From the NCBI RefSeq assembly GCF_018130695.1, contig NZ_JAFCJX010000039.1, positions 16,610 to 80,609 of the forward strand: 64,000 nt of DNA, given 5' to 3'. Numbering within the stretch: the stretch's first letter is position 1; every line of letters starts with the position of its first letter. The notes under the pieces were generated by a model, which did not search any database, had not been told where the DNA came from, and saw only the letters and a program-made list of their open reading frames with translations. The DNA comes from Bradyrhizobium jicamae (lineage in GTDB: Bacteria > Pseudomonadota > Alphaproteobacteria > Rhizobiales > Xanthobacteraceae). Below are positions 16,906 to 24,921 of the stretch, piece after piece. The position numbers and the translations under genes are program-made.

Positions 16906-17628
16906 GTGACTGAAGGCGCTTCCACCTCCTATCCGCTGTCATCCCGCAACCGGGTGAAGCGCCGCCACGACCGCGGCTTCTACGACCACGAGACCGTGCA
17001 CCGGATTCTCGACTCGTCGATGTTGTGCCATGTCTCGTACGTGATCGATGGCCAGCCCTATTGCACGCCGACCTTCTTCTGGCGTGAGGGGACGAAGCTC
17101 TATTGGCACGGCTCGAGCGCAAGCCGGATGCTGGAGAACCAATCGGAGGGACAGAAGGTCTGCCTCACGGTCGCCCATCTCGACAGCCTGGTGCTGGCGC
17201 GCTGCGGCTTCAACCACTCGGCCGATTATCGTGCGGTGATGGTGTTCGGATCGGCTTACCTTGTCACCGATCCCGACGAGAAGCAGCGCGCGGTCGTGGC
17301 GATGGTCGATCGCTTCTTTCCGGATCGCACCGCGAGCCTGCGTGCCAGCAGCAAGCAGGAGATCAAGGCGACGTCGTTCATCGCGATGGAGATCGAGGAG
17401 GCCTCGGCGAAAATCCGTGCCAAGGGCGTGGCCGATGATGACGAGGACTACGAGCTGCCGATTTATGCCGAAAAGATTCCCGTGCGCACCGTGCTCGGCA
17501 AGCCGGAACCCTGTTCAAGGTTGCTGGATGGTGTGACGCGGCCGGACAGCCTCGATGGTTACAGGGAAGGCCGTGTGCTCGATGATGCGCTCCGGGATGC
17601 CTATTTTGTGCAATACCCCGAGGGGTGA
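16906..17628 (+). CDS. Pyridoxamine 5-phosphate oxidase-fold flavin-binding protein
   Basis: The 240-residue protein begins at a GTG preceded by GAGG and has the split-barrel FMN-binding pattern: SMLCHVSYVIDGQPYCTPTFF, then LYWHGSSASRMLE and KVCLTVAHLDSLVLARCGF. Proteins of this group are annotated as PNPOx-related or flavin-nucleotide-binding proteins and can handle FMN, F420 or haem; the chemistry here is not known. Its divergent MocR partner (15356-16834) suggests a link to vitamin B6 metabolism. It is followed closely by an M20 deacylase. Confidence 0.87.
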   Translation: MTEGASTSYPLSSRNRVKRRHDRGFYDHETVHRILDSSMLCHVSYVIDGQPYCTPTFFWREGTKLYWHGSSASRMLENQSEGQKVCLTVAHLDSLVLARCGFNHSADYRAVMVFGSAYLVTDPDEKQRAVVAMVDRFFPDRTASLRASSKQEIKATSFIAMEIEEASAKIRAKGVADDDEDYELPIYAEKIPVRTVLGKPEPCSRLLDGVTRPDSLDGYREGRVLDDALRDAYFVQYPEG

Positions 17629-17675
17629 AATCGGGCTATAGGCTCTCACAAAATCTCAAAAAGGAGAGCTGCCGC

Positions 17676-18953
17676 ATGAACGCCGACACGCAACAACGAA
17701 TCCTGGACGCGGTTGACTCAGGCTTCGATGCGCAGCTCGCGACGACGCAGGCGTTCGTCGCGATCCCCTCGACGCGCGGCGCCGAGGGGCCATGCCAGGA
17801 CATGATCGGCGATCTCCTGCGCGAGCGCGGCTATGAGGTCGACGACTGGCACATCAATCTCGATGATCTCAAGGATCTGCGCGGCTTCGGGCCGATCGAG
17901 CACGATTTCTCCAGGGCGCGTACCGTGGTCGGCACCTACCGTCCGACCACCAATGGCGGCAAATCGCTGATCCTGCAGGGGCACTGCGACGTGGTGCCGA
18001 CCGGTCCGCTCGAGATGTGGGAGACGCCGCCGTTCTCGCCGGTGATCAAGGACGGCAAAATGTACGGCCGCGGTGCCTGCGACATGAAGTCGGGCACCAT
18101 CGCCGCCCTCTATGCGCTCGATGCGATCAAGAATGCCGGCTTGAAGCCGACCGCGCGCATTCACTTCCAGTCCGTGATCGAAGAGGAGAGCACCGGCGTC
18201 GGCGCGCTCTCGACCCTGCAGCGCGGCTATCGCGCCGATGCCTGCTTCATCCCGGAGCCGACCAACGGTGCGATGATCCGCTCACAGGTCGGCGTGATCT
18301 GGTTTCGCCTGAAGGTGCGCGGCTTCCCCGTGCATGTGTTCGAGGCCGGCGCCGGCTCGAACGCGATCATGGCGGCGTATCATCTGATCCATGCGATCGA
18401 GAAGCTCGAGATCGCCTGGAACGAGCGCGCCAAGGCCGACCGTCATTTCAAGGACGTCGTCCATCCCATCAACTTCAATCCCGGCATCATCAAGGGCGGC
18501 GACTGGGCTTCCAGCGTGCCGGCCTGGTGCGACGTCGATTGCCGGATCGCGGTGCTGCCGGGCTGGTCGATCGCGGAGTGCCAGAAGGAGATTTTGGCCT
18601 GCGTCTCCGCGGCCGCGCGCGATCATCGCTTCCTGTCCAACAATCCGCCTGTCGTGGAGTGGTCGGGCTTCCTGTCGGAGGGCTATGAGCTCGTGAATTC
18701 CGAGGCGCCGGAAGCGGCCTTCGCGAAGGCGCATCAGGCGGTCTATGGCGGCGCGGTGCAAGACCGCGCCTTCACCGCGCTGACCGATACGCGCTTCTAT
18801 GGGCTGAACCACAACATCCCGAGCCTGTGCTTCGGTGCCAGTGGCGCGGCGATGCACGGCTTCAACGAATATGTCGAGCTGGACTCGCTGCGGAAGTCGA
18901 CGAAAGCGACCGCGCTGTTCATTGCCGAATGGTGCGGTGTGGAGAAGGCGTGA
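17676..18953 (+). CDS. M20 family ArgE/DapE-type deacylase
   Basis: The ATG at 17676 follows AAGGAGAG. The 425-residue protein shows the M20 dinuclear zinc site: GHCDVVP (His103, Asp105), GRGACDMKSG (Asp136), IEEES (Glu169/170), an IPEPT block and the late histidine in AMHGFNEYVEL. The middle part is the usual dimerisation lid. It hydrolyses an N-acyl amino acid or similar amide, but the substrate cannot be read. It lies 47 bp after the PNPOx-like gene on the same strand, so the two may be one unit under the MocR regulator. Confidence 0.92.
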   Translation: MNADTQQRILDAVDSGFDAQLATTQAFVAIPSTRGAEGPCQDMIGDLLRERGYEVDDWHINLDDLKDLRGFGPIEHDFSRARTVVGTYRPTTNGGKSLILQGHCDVVPTGPLEMWETPPFSPVIKDGKMYGRGACDMKSGTIAALYALDAIKNAGLKPTARIHFQSVIEEESTGVGALSTLQRGYRADACFIPEPTNGAMIRSQVGVIWFRLKVRGFPVHVFEAGAGSNAIMAAYHLIHAIEKLEIAWNERAKADRHFKDVVHPINFNPGIIKGGDWASSVPAWCDVDCRIAVLPGWSIAECQKEILACVSAAARDHRFLSNNPPVVEWSGFLSEGYELVNSEAPEAAFAKAHQAVYGGAVQDRAFTALTDTRFYGLNHNIPSLCFGASGAAMHGFNEYVELDSLRKSTKATALFIAEWCGVEKA

Positions 18954-18957
18954 TGCC

Positions 18958-19044
18958 GTAGGGTGGGCAAAGCGTAGCGTGCCCACCATCGCGAGCACGC
19001 CGCGGGTGGTGGGCACGTCGCTTACGCTCCTTTGCCCACCCTAC
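18958..19044. repeat. Long palindromic intergenic repeat
   Basis: The arms GTAGGGTGGGCAAAG (18958-18972) and CTTTGCCCACCCTAC (19030-19044) match over 15 bp, and the inner parts GCGTAGCGTGCCCACC and GGTGGGCACG...TTACGC continue the pairing. This GTAGGGTGGGCAAAG element is a common dispersed repeat in Bradyrhizobium (from memory). It fills the gap between convergent genes. Confidence 0.75.
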
Positions 19045-19057
19045 GAAAGCGAGCAAG

Positions 19058-19999
19058 CTACATCTTCGACTTGAAGCTCTCCACCATCGCGCGAAATTCC
19101 GGCAGCGCCTCGTCGAAGCGCTCAGCCGGCGCGACGCCCATCAGCATGAAGGGACGTCCGGCCGGGTAGAGCGCGACGATGAGATAGCGCAGCGGGCGGC
19201 CGCTCGACTGCTTGCCCTCGGCGAGAAATTCGAAACCGCTGGCGGTCGGCGTCGTGATCGGCTTTGAGCTCAAAATCGTCTTGTCGGTGATGGCTTTGGA
19301 GTTTTGGAATTGCTGCTCGCCAAAGCTCTTCTGATCGGCTGACGCGACCGTCGTGTCGGCAGCGAGCGAGACGATAAAGCCGATGTCGTCGAGCTGTCCC
19401 TCCGGCGGGGGCGGCGTCTCCTTGAGCAGCATGCCGCGGCCGGCCAGCGGCTTGCGGTACTTGAAGCGCGCGGTCGGCTCGATCGAGAACGGCAGCGCGG
19501 CGATGGGATCGCCGGCCGATGTCGCATTGATGCGGACGCTCTCGAGCGCCGCGCGGATCACTGCGTCGGACAGTTGCGCGGGCGCGGGCTTCGGCACCGT
19601 GACGGTGACCATGCCGACGACGTCGAGGCCGTTGATCGTCATCATCCATTTGTCGAACTGCTGTCCGTTCAGGCGCTGCTCGGCGCGGATCGTCACCTGC
19701 TCATAGGGCAGGCCGTCGATGGTCTCGCGTGAGAGGAGGCGCATGCCGTGCTTGGCGACGGCTTCCGCGTTGAGGCCGCTGCTGATCTGCTTGAAGGCGA
19801 CCGGTGGAAATTCGACCAGCATGATCGAGGCGCCGTTTGCTTGGTTGAGGAAGCCGGTGAAGGTCGTCGCGACACCGAAGCCTTTGGGCGGCGTCAGGCT
19901 GATGCGACTGCCGGGCGGCGTGACGGGATCGGCGAACGCGGATGCAAGGTTCGCGATGAGCCCGATGGCGAGCGCCAGGCTGCGGACAATGTTGTTCAT
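19058..19999 (-). CDS. Secreted hypothetical protein (313 aa)
   Basis: The ATG at 19997-19999 starts a signal peptide with cleavage near AFA-DP (about residue 23). The mature protein contains ISLTPPKGFGVATTFTGF and repeats of short beta-like stretches (LVEFPPVAF, VTVTVPKPA, FEFLAEGK) without catalytic motifs. It lies 31 bp downstream of the BtuF-like gene on the same strand, so the two are likely co-transcribed. I cannot name a family. The open frame extends upstream into the preceding gene but that part is its shadow. Confidence 0.8.
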   Translation of the reverse strand: MNNIVRSLALAIGLIANLASAFADPVTPPGSRISLTPPKGFGVATTFTGFLNQANGASIMLVEFPPVAFKQISSGLNAEAVAKHGMRLLSRETIDGLPYEQVTIRAEQRLNGQQFDKWMMTINGLDVVGMVTVTVPKPAPAQLSDAVIRAALESVRINATSAGDPIAALPFSIEPTARFKYRKPLAGRGMLLKETPPPPEGQLDDIGFIVSLAADTTVASADQKSFGEQQFQNSKAITDKTILSSKPITTPTASGFEFLAEGKQSSGRPLRYLIVALYPAGRPFMLMGVAPAERFDEALPEFRAMVESFKSKM

Positions 20000-20030
20000 G
20001 GCTGTTGGTGTGTCGTGCCTGACCGTTCGT

Positions 20031-20819
20031 TCAATCGCGCTGCGGCCATAATGCTGCGACGATTGCGTCGAGCCCGTCCGTGAGCGCGGCGGGGCCCGGC
20101 TGCAAAATGATCGTCGATTTGATCTCGACGATGCGATCATTGCGCACGGCGGGAATATCGCTCCAGCCGTCGCGTTTGCGGATGCGATCGGGCACGACCT
20201 TCTTGCCGCACCAGGACGCCAGGATCACCTCGGGCGCAGCCTCGCGCACGACCTCCGGCGCGATGATGCGGTCCTTCGCCGCCTGGTGCCGGCGCAGATC
20301 CGGCAGCGCATCGTCGCCGCCGGCGATTTCGATCAGCTCGGAGACCCAGCCGATGCCGGAGATCAGCGGATCGTCCCATTCCTCGAAATAGACCTTTGGG
20401 CGCGAACCGGGGCGGGGCTGAGCTGCGATAGCAGCGAGGCGCTGCTCGAAATCGCGCGCGAGTTGGTCGGCGCGTTCGGCGGCGCCGACCATGGCGCCGA
20501 GAGTGCGGATCATCGCAAAAATGCCGGCGACGTCGCGCTGGTTGAAGACGTGGACGTCGACCCCGGCGCGCACGAGGTCGGCGACGATGTCGGCCTGCAG
20601 GTCGGAGAAGGCGAGCACGAGATCCGGCTCGAGCGCGAGGATCTTTGGAATATCGGCGGAGATGAAGGCGGCGACACGCGGCTTCTCGCGACGGACCTGC
20701 GGCGGCCGCACCGCATAGCCGGAGACGCCGACGATGCGGTCTTGCTCGCCGAGCAGGTACAGCGTCTCCACCGTCTCTTCGGTGAGGCAGACGATCCGGC
20801 GGGGAGGGAAGTGGTGCAT
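20031..20819 (-). CDS. Cobalamin-binding-like protein (BtuF fold) without signal peptide
   Basis: The protein (262 residues from the ATG at 20819, or 267 from a TTG at 20834) fits the class III periplasmic binding fold: RRIVCLTEETVETLYLLGEQDRIVGVSGY, LEPDLVLAFSDLQADIVADL and WSDIPAVRNDRIVEI. These blocks resemble BtuF-type vitamin B12 or Fe-siderophore binding proteins. Neither start gives an export signal, and no permease or ATPase gene is adjacent, so an ordinary ABC-importer role is doubtful. It may be a cytoplasmic member or be exported with a partner elsewhere. Confidence 0.8.
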   Translation of the reverse strand: MHHFPPRRIVCLTEETVETLYLLGEQDRIVGVSGYAVRPPQVRREKPRVAAFISADIPKILALEPDLVLAFSDLQADIVADLVRAGVDVHVFNQRDVAGIFAMIRTLGAMVGAAERADQLARDFEQRLAAIAAQPRPGSRPKVYFEEWDDPLISGIGWVSELIEIAGGDDALPDLRRHQAAKDRIIAPEVVREAAPEVILASWCGKKVVPDRIRKRDGWSDIPAVRNDRIVEIKSTIILQPGPAALTDGLDAIVAALWPQRD

Positions 20820-20940
20820 CGGAGGGATATGCAAAATCGGCGGCGCCTTGTCACGGCGCCATTACCTCTGACGTCATTGCCTCAATGACCCGCGGCGGCC
20901 ATTCTCCGCATCAACCACGAAACGACGGAACGGAGGGTCC

Positions 20941-21339
20941 ATGACGCCGCTCGAAAAGATCCAGTCGATGAAGATGCCGTTCGCGGAACTGAAGGGCATC
21001 ACCTTCACCGAAGCTGACAGGGATCGCGTCGTCGCCAAAATGGTGGTGCGGCCGGACCTCTGCACTCTCAATCATACCATCCATGGCGGGGCAATCATGG
21101 CCTTTGCCGACTCGGTTGGGGCGGCCGCGACCGTGATCAACCTGCCTGAGGACGCCAAGGGCACCACGACGCTGGAGAGCAAGACCAATTTCATCGGCGG
21201 CGCGAAGGAGGGGGCCACGGTGGTTGCGACGGCGACGCCGGTTCACCGTGGACGGCGGACCCAGGTTTGGACCACGCGGCTTGAGACGGAGGATGGCAGG
21301 CTGGTCGCGATCGTAACCCAAACGCAGATGGTATTATGA
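20941..21339 (+). CDS. Hotdog-fold thioesterase (PaaI-like)
   Basis: The 132-residue protein contains NHTIHGGAIMAFADSVGAAA, the central hotdog helix with the conserved HGG and acidic residue of PaaI/YbgC-type thioesterases, then TTTLESKTNFIGGAKEG. It probably hydrolyses a phenylacetyl- or other aryl/acyl-CoA thioester in the cytoplasm. CGGAGGGTCC directly precedes the ATG. The gene is monocistronic here: the region before it is divergent to the BtuF-like gene, and an AT-richer 155-bp region follows. Confidence 0.9.
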   Translation: MTPLEKIQSMKMPFAELKGITFTEADRDRVVAKMVVRPDLCTLNHTIHGGAIMAFADSVGAAATVINLPEDAKGTTTLESKTNFIGGAKEGATVVATATPVHRGRRTQVWTTRLETEDGRLVAIVTQTQMVL

Positions 21340-21494
21340 TCGGGGTAAAGGGTCGCCAAAGCGACATTTTATTCAATCATACCAATGTATAGACTTAAAT
21401 GAATCCTGATACTTGAATTTTATGGTGCGGCGCACAATATAGCTGGTGTTAGGGAGTCGACGCCTCCTCGAGGGCTGCCACGAGGAGATATGAA

Positions 21495-22121
21495 ATGAAC
21501 TACCATTCTACACGTTCCGCGAGCGCTGTCGGCACCGTGCGGACTCTCAGCCAGCAGGAGGAGCTGCCCCTGCTGCGCGATCATCTGTTAAGACTGGACC
21601 GAACCAGCCGGCATGATCGGTTTCACGGGTTCATCGACGACAGCTTCATCGCCCGCTATGCCGAGAAGTGCGCCAATGACGGCACCGTCATCATCGCCTA
21701 TTTCGAGGACGGCATCGTGCGCGGCGCGGCCGAGCTGCATCCGCCGGAGCAGTCGCCGGATGCGCAGCCCGAGATCGCCTTCAGTGTCGAGCAGTCGGTG
21801 CGGCGCAAGGGCGTCGGCAGCATCCTGTTCCGCAAGCTGATCGCGGAGGCCCACGCCAAGGGCTACCAGAGCCTGCGCATCACCACCGGCGCGCAGAACG
21901 ATGCGATGAAGGCGCTGGCGCACAAGTTCGGCGCGCATCTGACCTTCCGCCACGGTGAATCCACCGGCAGCATCGATCTGAGCCAGGACAGCAAGCCGGA
22001 GCCTCTGGCGGCGACCGCCGCCGCGGTGACGCCGATCGAGGCCGCGCACACCATCGTCAAGATGAACCGCGCCTATTGGCGAATGGTGATGCAGATGTAT
22101 GGCTGGGGTCGCGCCGCGTAG
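21495..22121 (+). CDS. GNAT family N-acetyltransferase
   Basis: The 208-residue protein has a GNAT core at about 55-150: IIAYFEDGIVRGAAELH, EIAFSVEQSVRRKGVGSILFRKLI (the acetyl-CoA pyrophosphate loop is RRKGVG) and LRITTGAQNDAMKALAHKFGAH. The substrate is unknown. The upstream 21340-21494 is the most AT-rich intergenic DNA nearby and includes TTGAAT at 21413-21418 and ATATAG-like sequence near 21437, a possible promoter. GAGGAGATATGAA precedes the ATG. A bidirectional terminator at 22158-22193 follows. Confidence 0.9.
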   Translation: MNYHSTRSASAVGTVRTLSQQEELPLLRDHLLRLDRTSRHDRFHGFIDDSFIARYAEKCANDGTVIIAYFEDGIVRGAAELHPPEQSPDAQPEIAFSVEQSVRRKGVGSILFRKLIAEAHAKGYQSLRITTGAQNDAMKALAHKFGAHLTFRHGESTGSIDLSQDSKPEPLAATAAAVTPIEAAHTIVKMNRAYWRMVMQMYGWGRAA

Positions 22122-22157
22122 GGGTCGACCACGTCGCCAGGAATCAAAAGAGGAATC

Positions 22158-22193
22158 AAAAAGGGCAACCCGCGTGAGCGAGTTGCCCTTTTG
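22158..22193. terminator. Bidirectional Rho-independent terminator
   Basis: AAAAGGGCAAC and GTTGCCCTTTT (ending near 22192) pair over 11 bp with A and T tails, so the hairpin can stop transcription in both directions. It lies between the GNAT gene and the convergent gene at 22210. Confidence 0.88.
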
Positions 22194-22209
22194 CTTGAAA
22201 GGTGGGTTC

Positions 22210-22515
22210 TTAAGCCGAGCGCTTGTCGGTGGCGAAGCGGCGAACGACGCGGCGCTCGACCACGACCGAACGCTGGGCGCCTTGCTCGCCGGCGATGACG
22301 CGGGTGGCGATGCCGGTGCGCGCCGAGACGCGGGCGGTCTTCTTCACTTCGGCCAGCACGTCGTCATAGGGCAGGCCCATCAGCGACGAGGCGATCTCGG
22401 CCTGGGCTTCCTGGTCGTCGGTGATGCCGATGGCGGCGAAGATTGCCTCCTCCAGCGTCGGCGGGTCATGCCGAACGCGCCGGGTGCCATACTTGGTATT
22501 CCAATCGCCGCTCAT
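22210..22515 (-). CDS. Conserved hypothetical protein (101 aa)
   Basis: The ATG at 22513-22515 follows GAGGCTGAG. The protein begins MSGDWNTKYGTRRVRHDPPT, has an acidic helical middle (EEAIFAAIGITDDQEAQAEIASSLM) and a basic end (VVVERRVVRRFATDKRSA). It looks like a conserved small alphaproteobacterial protein, but I cannot give it a function. No membrane or signal segment is present. It shares a bidirectional terminator with the GNAT gene. Confidence 0.78.
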   Translation of the reverse strand: MSGDWNTKYGTRRVRHDPPTLEEAIFAAIGITDDQEAQAEIASSLMGLPYDDVLAEVKKTARVSARTGIATRVIAGEQGAQRSVVVERRVVRRFATDKRSA

Positions 22516-22637
22516 CTCAGCCTCATTTCTGAATCGCGGGTGATACCTATGCTTCCTTATGTTGCATTGCAATATGAATTTGGTGTGGCATCCCAGCCAT
22601 GCAAGGGGCGGTCGCCATTTGGCTCGAAATCGCCTTG

Positions 22638-22943
22638 TCAGAGCTTCTCAATTTTCTGGGCGTCATAAAGCCCGAGGGTGGTCGTGGTTCCGGCCGCCGT
22701 CAGCGATTGGACGGACCGGACGAACTCCCGGGAGGCGGGTACGGTGAAATGGGCCTGCAGCGCGGCCCGGTCGGCCCATTGCTCGAAAAACACCAGTCGA
22801 AGCGGGTTTTCGCAGTCGATATTGACGCTGTGCGAGATGCAGCCCGGCTCGGTGCGGGAGCGGTGGACATGGGCGAGGCTGAGCTTGCGGACATCGTCAA
22901 AAGTGTCCGGGCGGGCCGTCACACTGCCGGTTACGATGATCAT
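22638..22943 (-). CDS. Antibiotic biosynthesis monooxygenase (ABM)-domain protein
   Basis: The 101-residue protein has the dimeric ferredoxin-like ABM pattern: MIIVTGSVTARPDTFDDVRK, HVHRSRTEPGCISHSVNID, LRLVFFEQWADRAALQAHF and a final short strand (GLYDAQKI). Related proteins include YgiN-type quinol monooxygenases and small haem or aldehyde-handling enzymes; the substrate is unknown. The ATG at 22941-22943 is preceded by a GGGGGG-rich site. It sits 25 bp after the stop of the DUF2161 gene on the same strand, so it may be cotranscribed with it. Confidence 0.85.
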   Translation of the reverse strand: MIIVTGSVTARPDTFDDVRKLSLAHVHRSRTEPGCISHSVNIDCENPLRLVFFEQWADRAALQAHFTVPASREFVRSVQSLTAAGTTTTLGLYDAQKIEKL

Positions 22944-22968
22944 GTCGCCCCCCTCTGCTTGGTTAATG

Positions 22969-23652
22969 TCAGGGCGCTGCGGCGCCCGTGAGATCAATTG
23001 GCGTCTGCGGCCAGCGCTTCAAGGCGGCGCGGCCGGCCTCGGTCAGCACATAGACGCCCCGCTCGGCGCGATCGAACCAGCCATAGACATTGTGCAGCAG
23101 GATTTTGCCGGCGTCAGGCAGATCTGCGGCGCGGAGGTCACGCACCTTGCGCGGACCGGCCGACAGCGCCGCGGCGCAGGCCAGCGCCTGCTGGCGATAG
23201 GCGGTCATGATCGGCGCGCGGGTCGAGCCTCCGGCGACCGGATCGCCCTTGCGCTTCTGGTGCTCGGCGATCAGCCGGGAGCGCTTCCTGGGATCGCGGC
23301 GAGGGGCTGCAGTCGGCGGCTTCACCAGCACCTCGACGTCACCGGTACTGGTGACGCCCAGCATGCCGAAGCCGAGCCGGCGGCAGAGATTGCGGTAGCG
23401 TGAATCGCTCTCGCGGCCCTTGCCGCGGGCGGAAATCTTTGCGGCGATCCAGACCTCATCGGCAGCAGCAGCGCGATCGACCGCCTGCAGGATCAGCTCG
23501 AGATTGAAGGCGAGCTTGAGCTCTCCGATCACCACGACCGGGGGATCGCCATCGCTGAGCGCAACCAGGTCGCAGCCGCCGACCTCGCCCTTGACCGTGA
23601 AGCCAAGCTTTTCGAGGAAGCGTTTGACGGGCAGGTAAAGCGCGGTTTCCAA
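22969..23652 (-). CDS. DUF2161 protein, PD-(D/E)XK nuclease-like fold
   Basis: The protein carries LETALYLPVKRFLEKLGFTVKGEVGGCDLVAL at its start and VVVIGELKLAFN further in: an acidic-core GCD...GELK pattern that resembles a PD-(D/E)XK phosphodiesterase. A wHTH-like C-terminal half (GKILLHNVYGWFDRAERGVYVLTEAGRAAL) may bind DNA. The family is annotated as DUF2161 phosphodiesterases of unknown target. A TTG at 23652 with GGAG eight bases upstream is taken as the start because family members begin at this Leu-Glu-Thr; an ATG at 23685 would add 11 residues. It may be in one unit with the ABM gene. Confidence 0.85.
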   Translation of the reverse strand: METALYLPVKRFLEKLGFTVKGEVGGCDLVALSDGDPPVVVIGELKLAFNLELILQAVDRAAAADEVWIAAKISARGKGRESDSRYRNLCRRLGFGMLGVTSTGDVEVLVKPPTAAPRRDPRKRSRLIAEHQKRKGDPVAGGSTRAPIMTAYRQQALACAAALSAGPRKVRDLRAADLPDAGKILLHNVYGWFDRAERGVYVLTEAGRAALKRWPQTPIDLTGAAAP

Positions 23653-23776
23653 CAGACAGGCTCCGGCGGCTACGCCGCGACTCATTTGGCCGAGCATAGC
23701 GCGGATCAGGCCAGCGCATTGCCCGGGCGTTAGCGGAACGGCTAAAGTGGGGCCGGGACAAGGCGCGACCACTTCA

Positions 23777-24121
23777 ATGATCAGAAACGGGCTCTATCAC
23801 ATCGCCATCGAGTTCCTCGATGGTGTCAGCGGCGGCAATCAGGGCGTCATGATGGTGCGCGACGGCCAGCTGCGCGGCGGCGACTCGTTCTTCTATGCCT
23901 ATGGCAGCTACACCGCGGCCGACGGCAAGTGGAAGGGCGAATGCACCAACGAGGAGCACTCGCCGACCTATGGTGAGCGCCCGGTCTGGGAACGCAAGGT
24001 CGTCACCATCGGCTTCTCCGGGAGCTACACCGACACGACTGCGGAGACCGAAGGCATGGCGCTCGCCGGCAAGCAGAGCATCCGGTTCAGGTCGCGGCTG
24101 AGGTTGTTGATCCCGGATTAG
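23777..24121 (+). CDS. Single-domain GrlR-like protein
   Basis: The 114-residue protein is one GrlR-type domain: NGLYHIAIEFLDG, GQLRGGDSFFYAYGSY, then GKWKGECTNEEHSP and a final GFSGSYTDT...LAGKQSIRFRSRLRLL. GrlR is a small beta-barrel regulator known from the LEE type III secretion locus of enteropathogens, where it binds GrlA; its presence here outside such a locus is unexplained. The domain is closest to the second domain of the two larger paralogues at 29989 and 38689. Its stop overlaps the convergent SDR gene by four bases. Confidence 0.8.
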   Translation: MIRNGLYHIAIEFLDGVSGGNQGVMMVRDGQLRGGDSFFYAYGSYTAADGKWKGECTNEEHSPTYGERPVWERKVVTIGFSGSYTDTTAETEGMALAGKQSIRFRSRLRLLIPD

Positions 24122-24798
24122 ACCCGTCCATTCACCGGCAGCAGCGCGCCGGTGATGGCGCTGGCGGCGTCGCTGGCGAGGAACAGGATCACATCGGCGA
24201 GCTCCTTCGGCGTCACCCATTTGGCGAATTCGGCTTTCGGCATGCTGGCGCGGTTGGCTGATGTGTCGATGATCGAGGGCAGCACGGCATTCACGGTGAT
24301 CTTGCCCTTGAGCTCGGCGGCGAGCGCTTCGGTGAGGCGATGCACGCCGGCCTTGGATGCCGCGTAGGGGCCCATGCCGCTGCCTGCCTGCAGCGCCCCC
24401 ATCGCGCCGATATTGATGATGCGACCGTTGCTCGCGGCGACCAGATGCGGGATCGCGGCGCGCGAGGCATTGAGTGCGGTCGCGACGTTGAGCGCGTACA
24501 TGCGCTGCCAGGTCGCGGGATCGCCATCCGTCACCGTCTCGAAGGTGAAGCCGCCGGCGATATTGATCAATGCGTCGAGCCGGCCGAAATGCGCGGCTGC
24601 CTTGTCGATCGCCTGTTTGGCTTGTGCAACATCGGTGAGATCGACGCCGCCGAGCTCGATGCGATCGGCCGTGGCCGCAAGTTGTGATGCCGCATGATCG
24701 ATGCCGGCGACCCGCGCGCCGCGCGCCAGCGCTTCCGCTGCGACCACTTTGCCGAGCGCACCGAGGGCACCAGTGATGACGATGGCTTGTCCTTTCAT
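24118..24798 (-). CDS. Short-chain dehydrogenase/reductase (SDR)
   Basis: The 226-residue protein has the SDR Rossmann motif GALGALGK near residue 10, DLTD and NIAGG strands, and a catalytic YAASK with a Ser and Asn in the usual places (NIGAMGALQAGSGMGPYAASKAG). It is an NAD(P)-dependent oxidoreductase of unknown substrate. GAGGAGAACCGC precedes the ATG at 24796-24798; the frame stays open upstream but no better start is present. The gene is convergent with the GrlR-like gene, overlapping it by four bases. Confidence 0.92.
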   Translation of the reverse strand: MKGQAIVITGALGALGKVVAAEALARGARVAGIDHAASQLAATADRIELGGVDLTDVAQAKQAIDKAAAHFGRLDALINIAGGFTFETVTDGDPATWQRMYALNVATALNASRAAIPHLVAASNGRIINIGAMGALQAGSGMGPYAASKAGVHRLTEALAAELKGKITVNAVLPSIIDTSANRASMPKAEFAKWVTPKELADVILFLASDAASAITGALLPVNGRV

Positions 24799-24921
24799 GC
24801 GGTTCTCCTCGGCGCTTGCAGCAGTGCCCACTATGATCAGGCGGATTTCATTTGCAATGCCGCGAAAAGCGGGTCCTGATGCGGGCATTCAGAGGATTGT
24901 TCGCTCACAGGATGTCTTGCG

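Noticed and set aside
21413..21442. Sigma-70 promoter before the GNAT gene as a separate feature
   Set aside because: TTGAAT is acceptable, but the -10 options (AATATA or TATAGC) match weakly or at poor spacing, so it is mentioned only in the gene entry.
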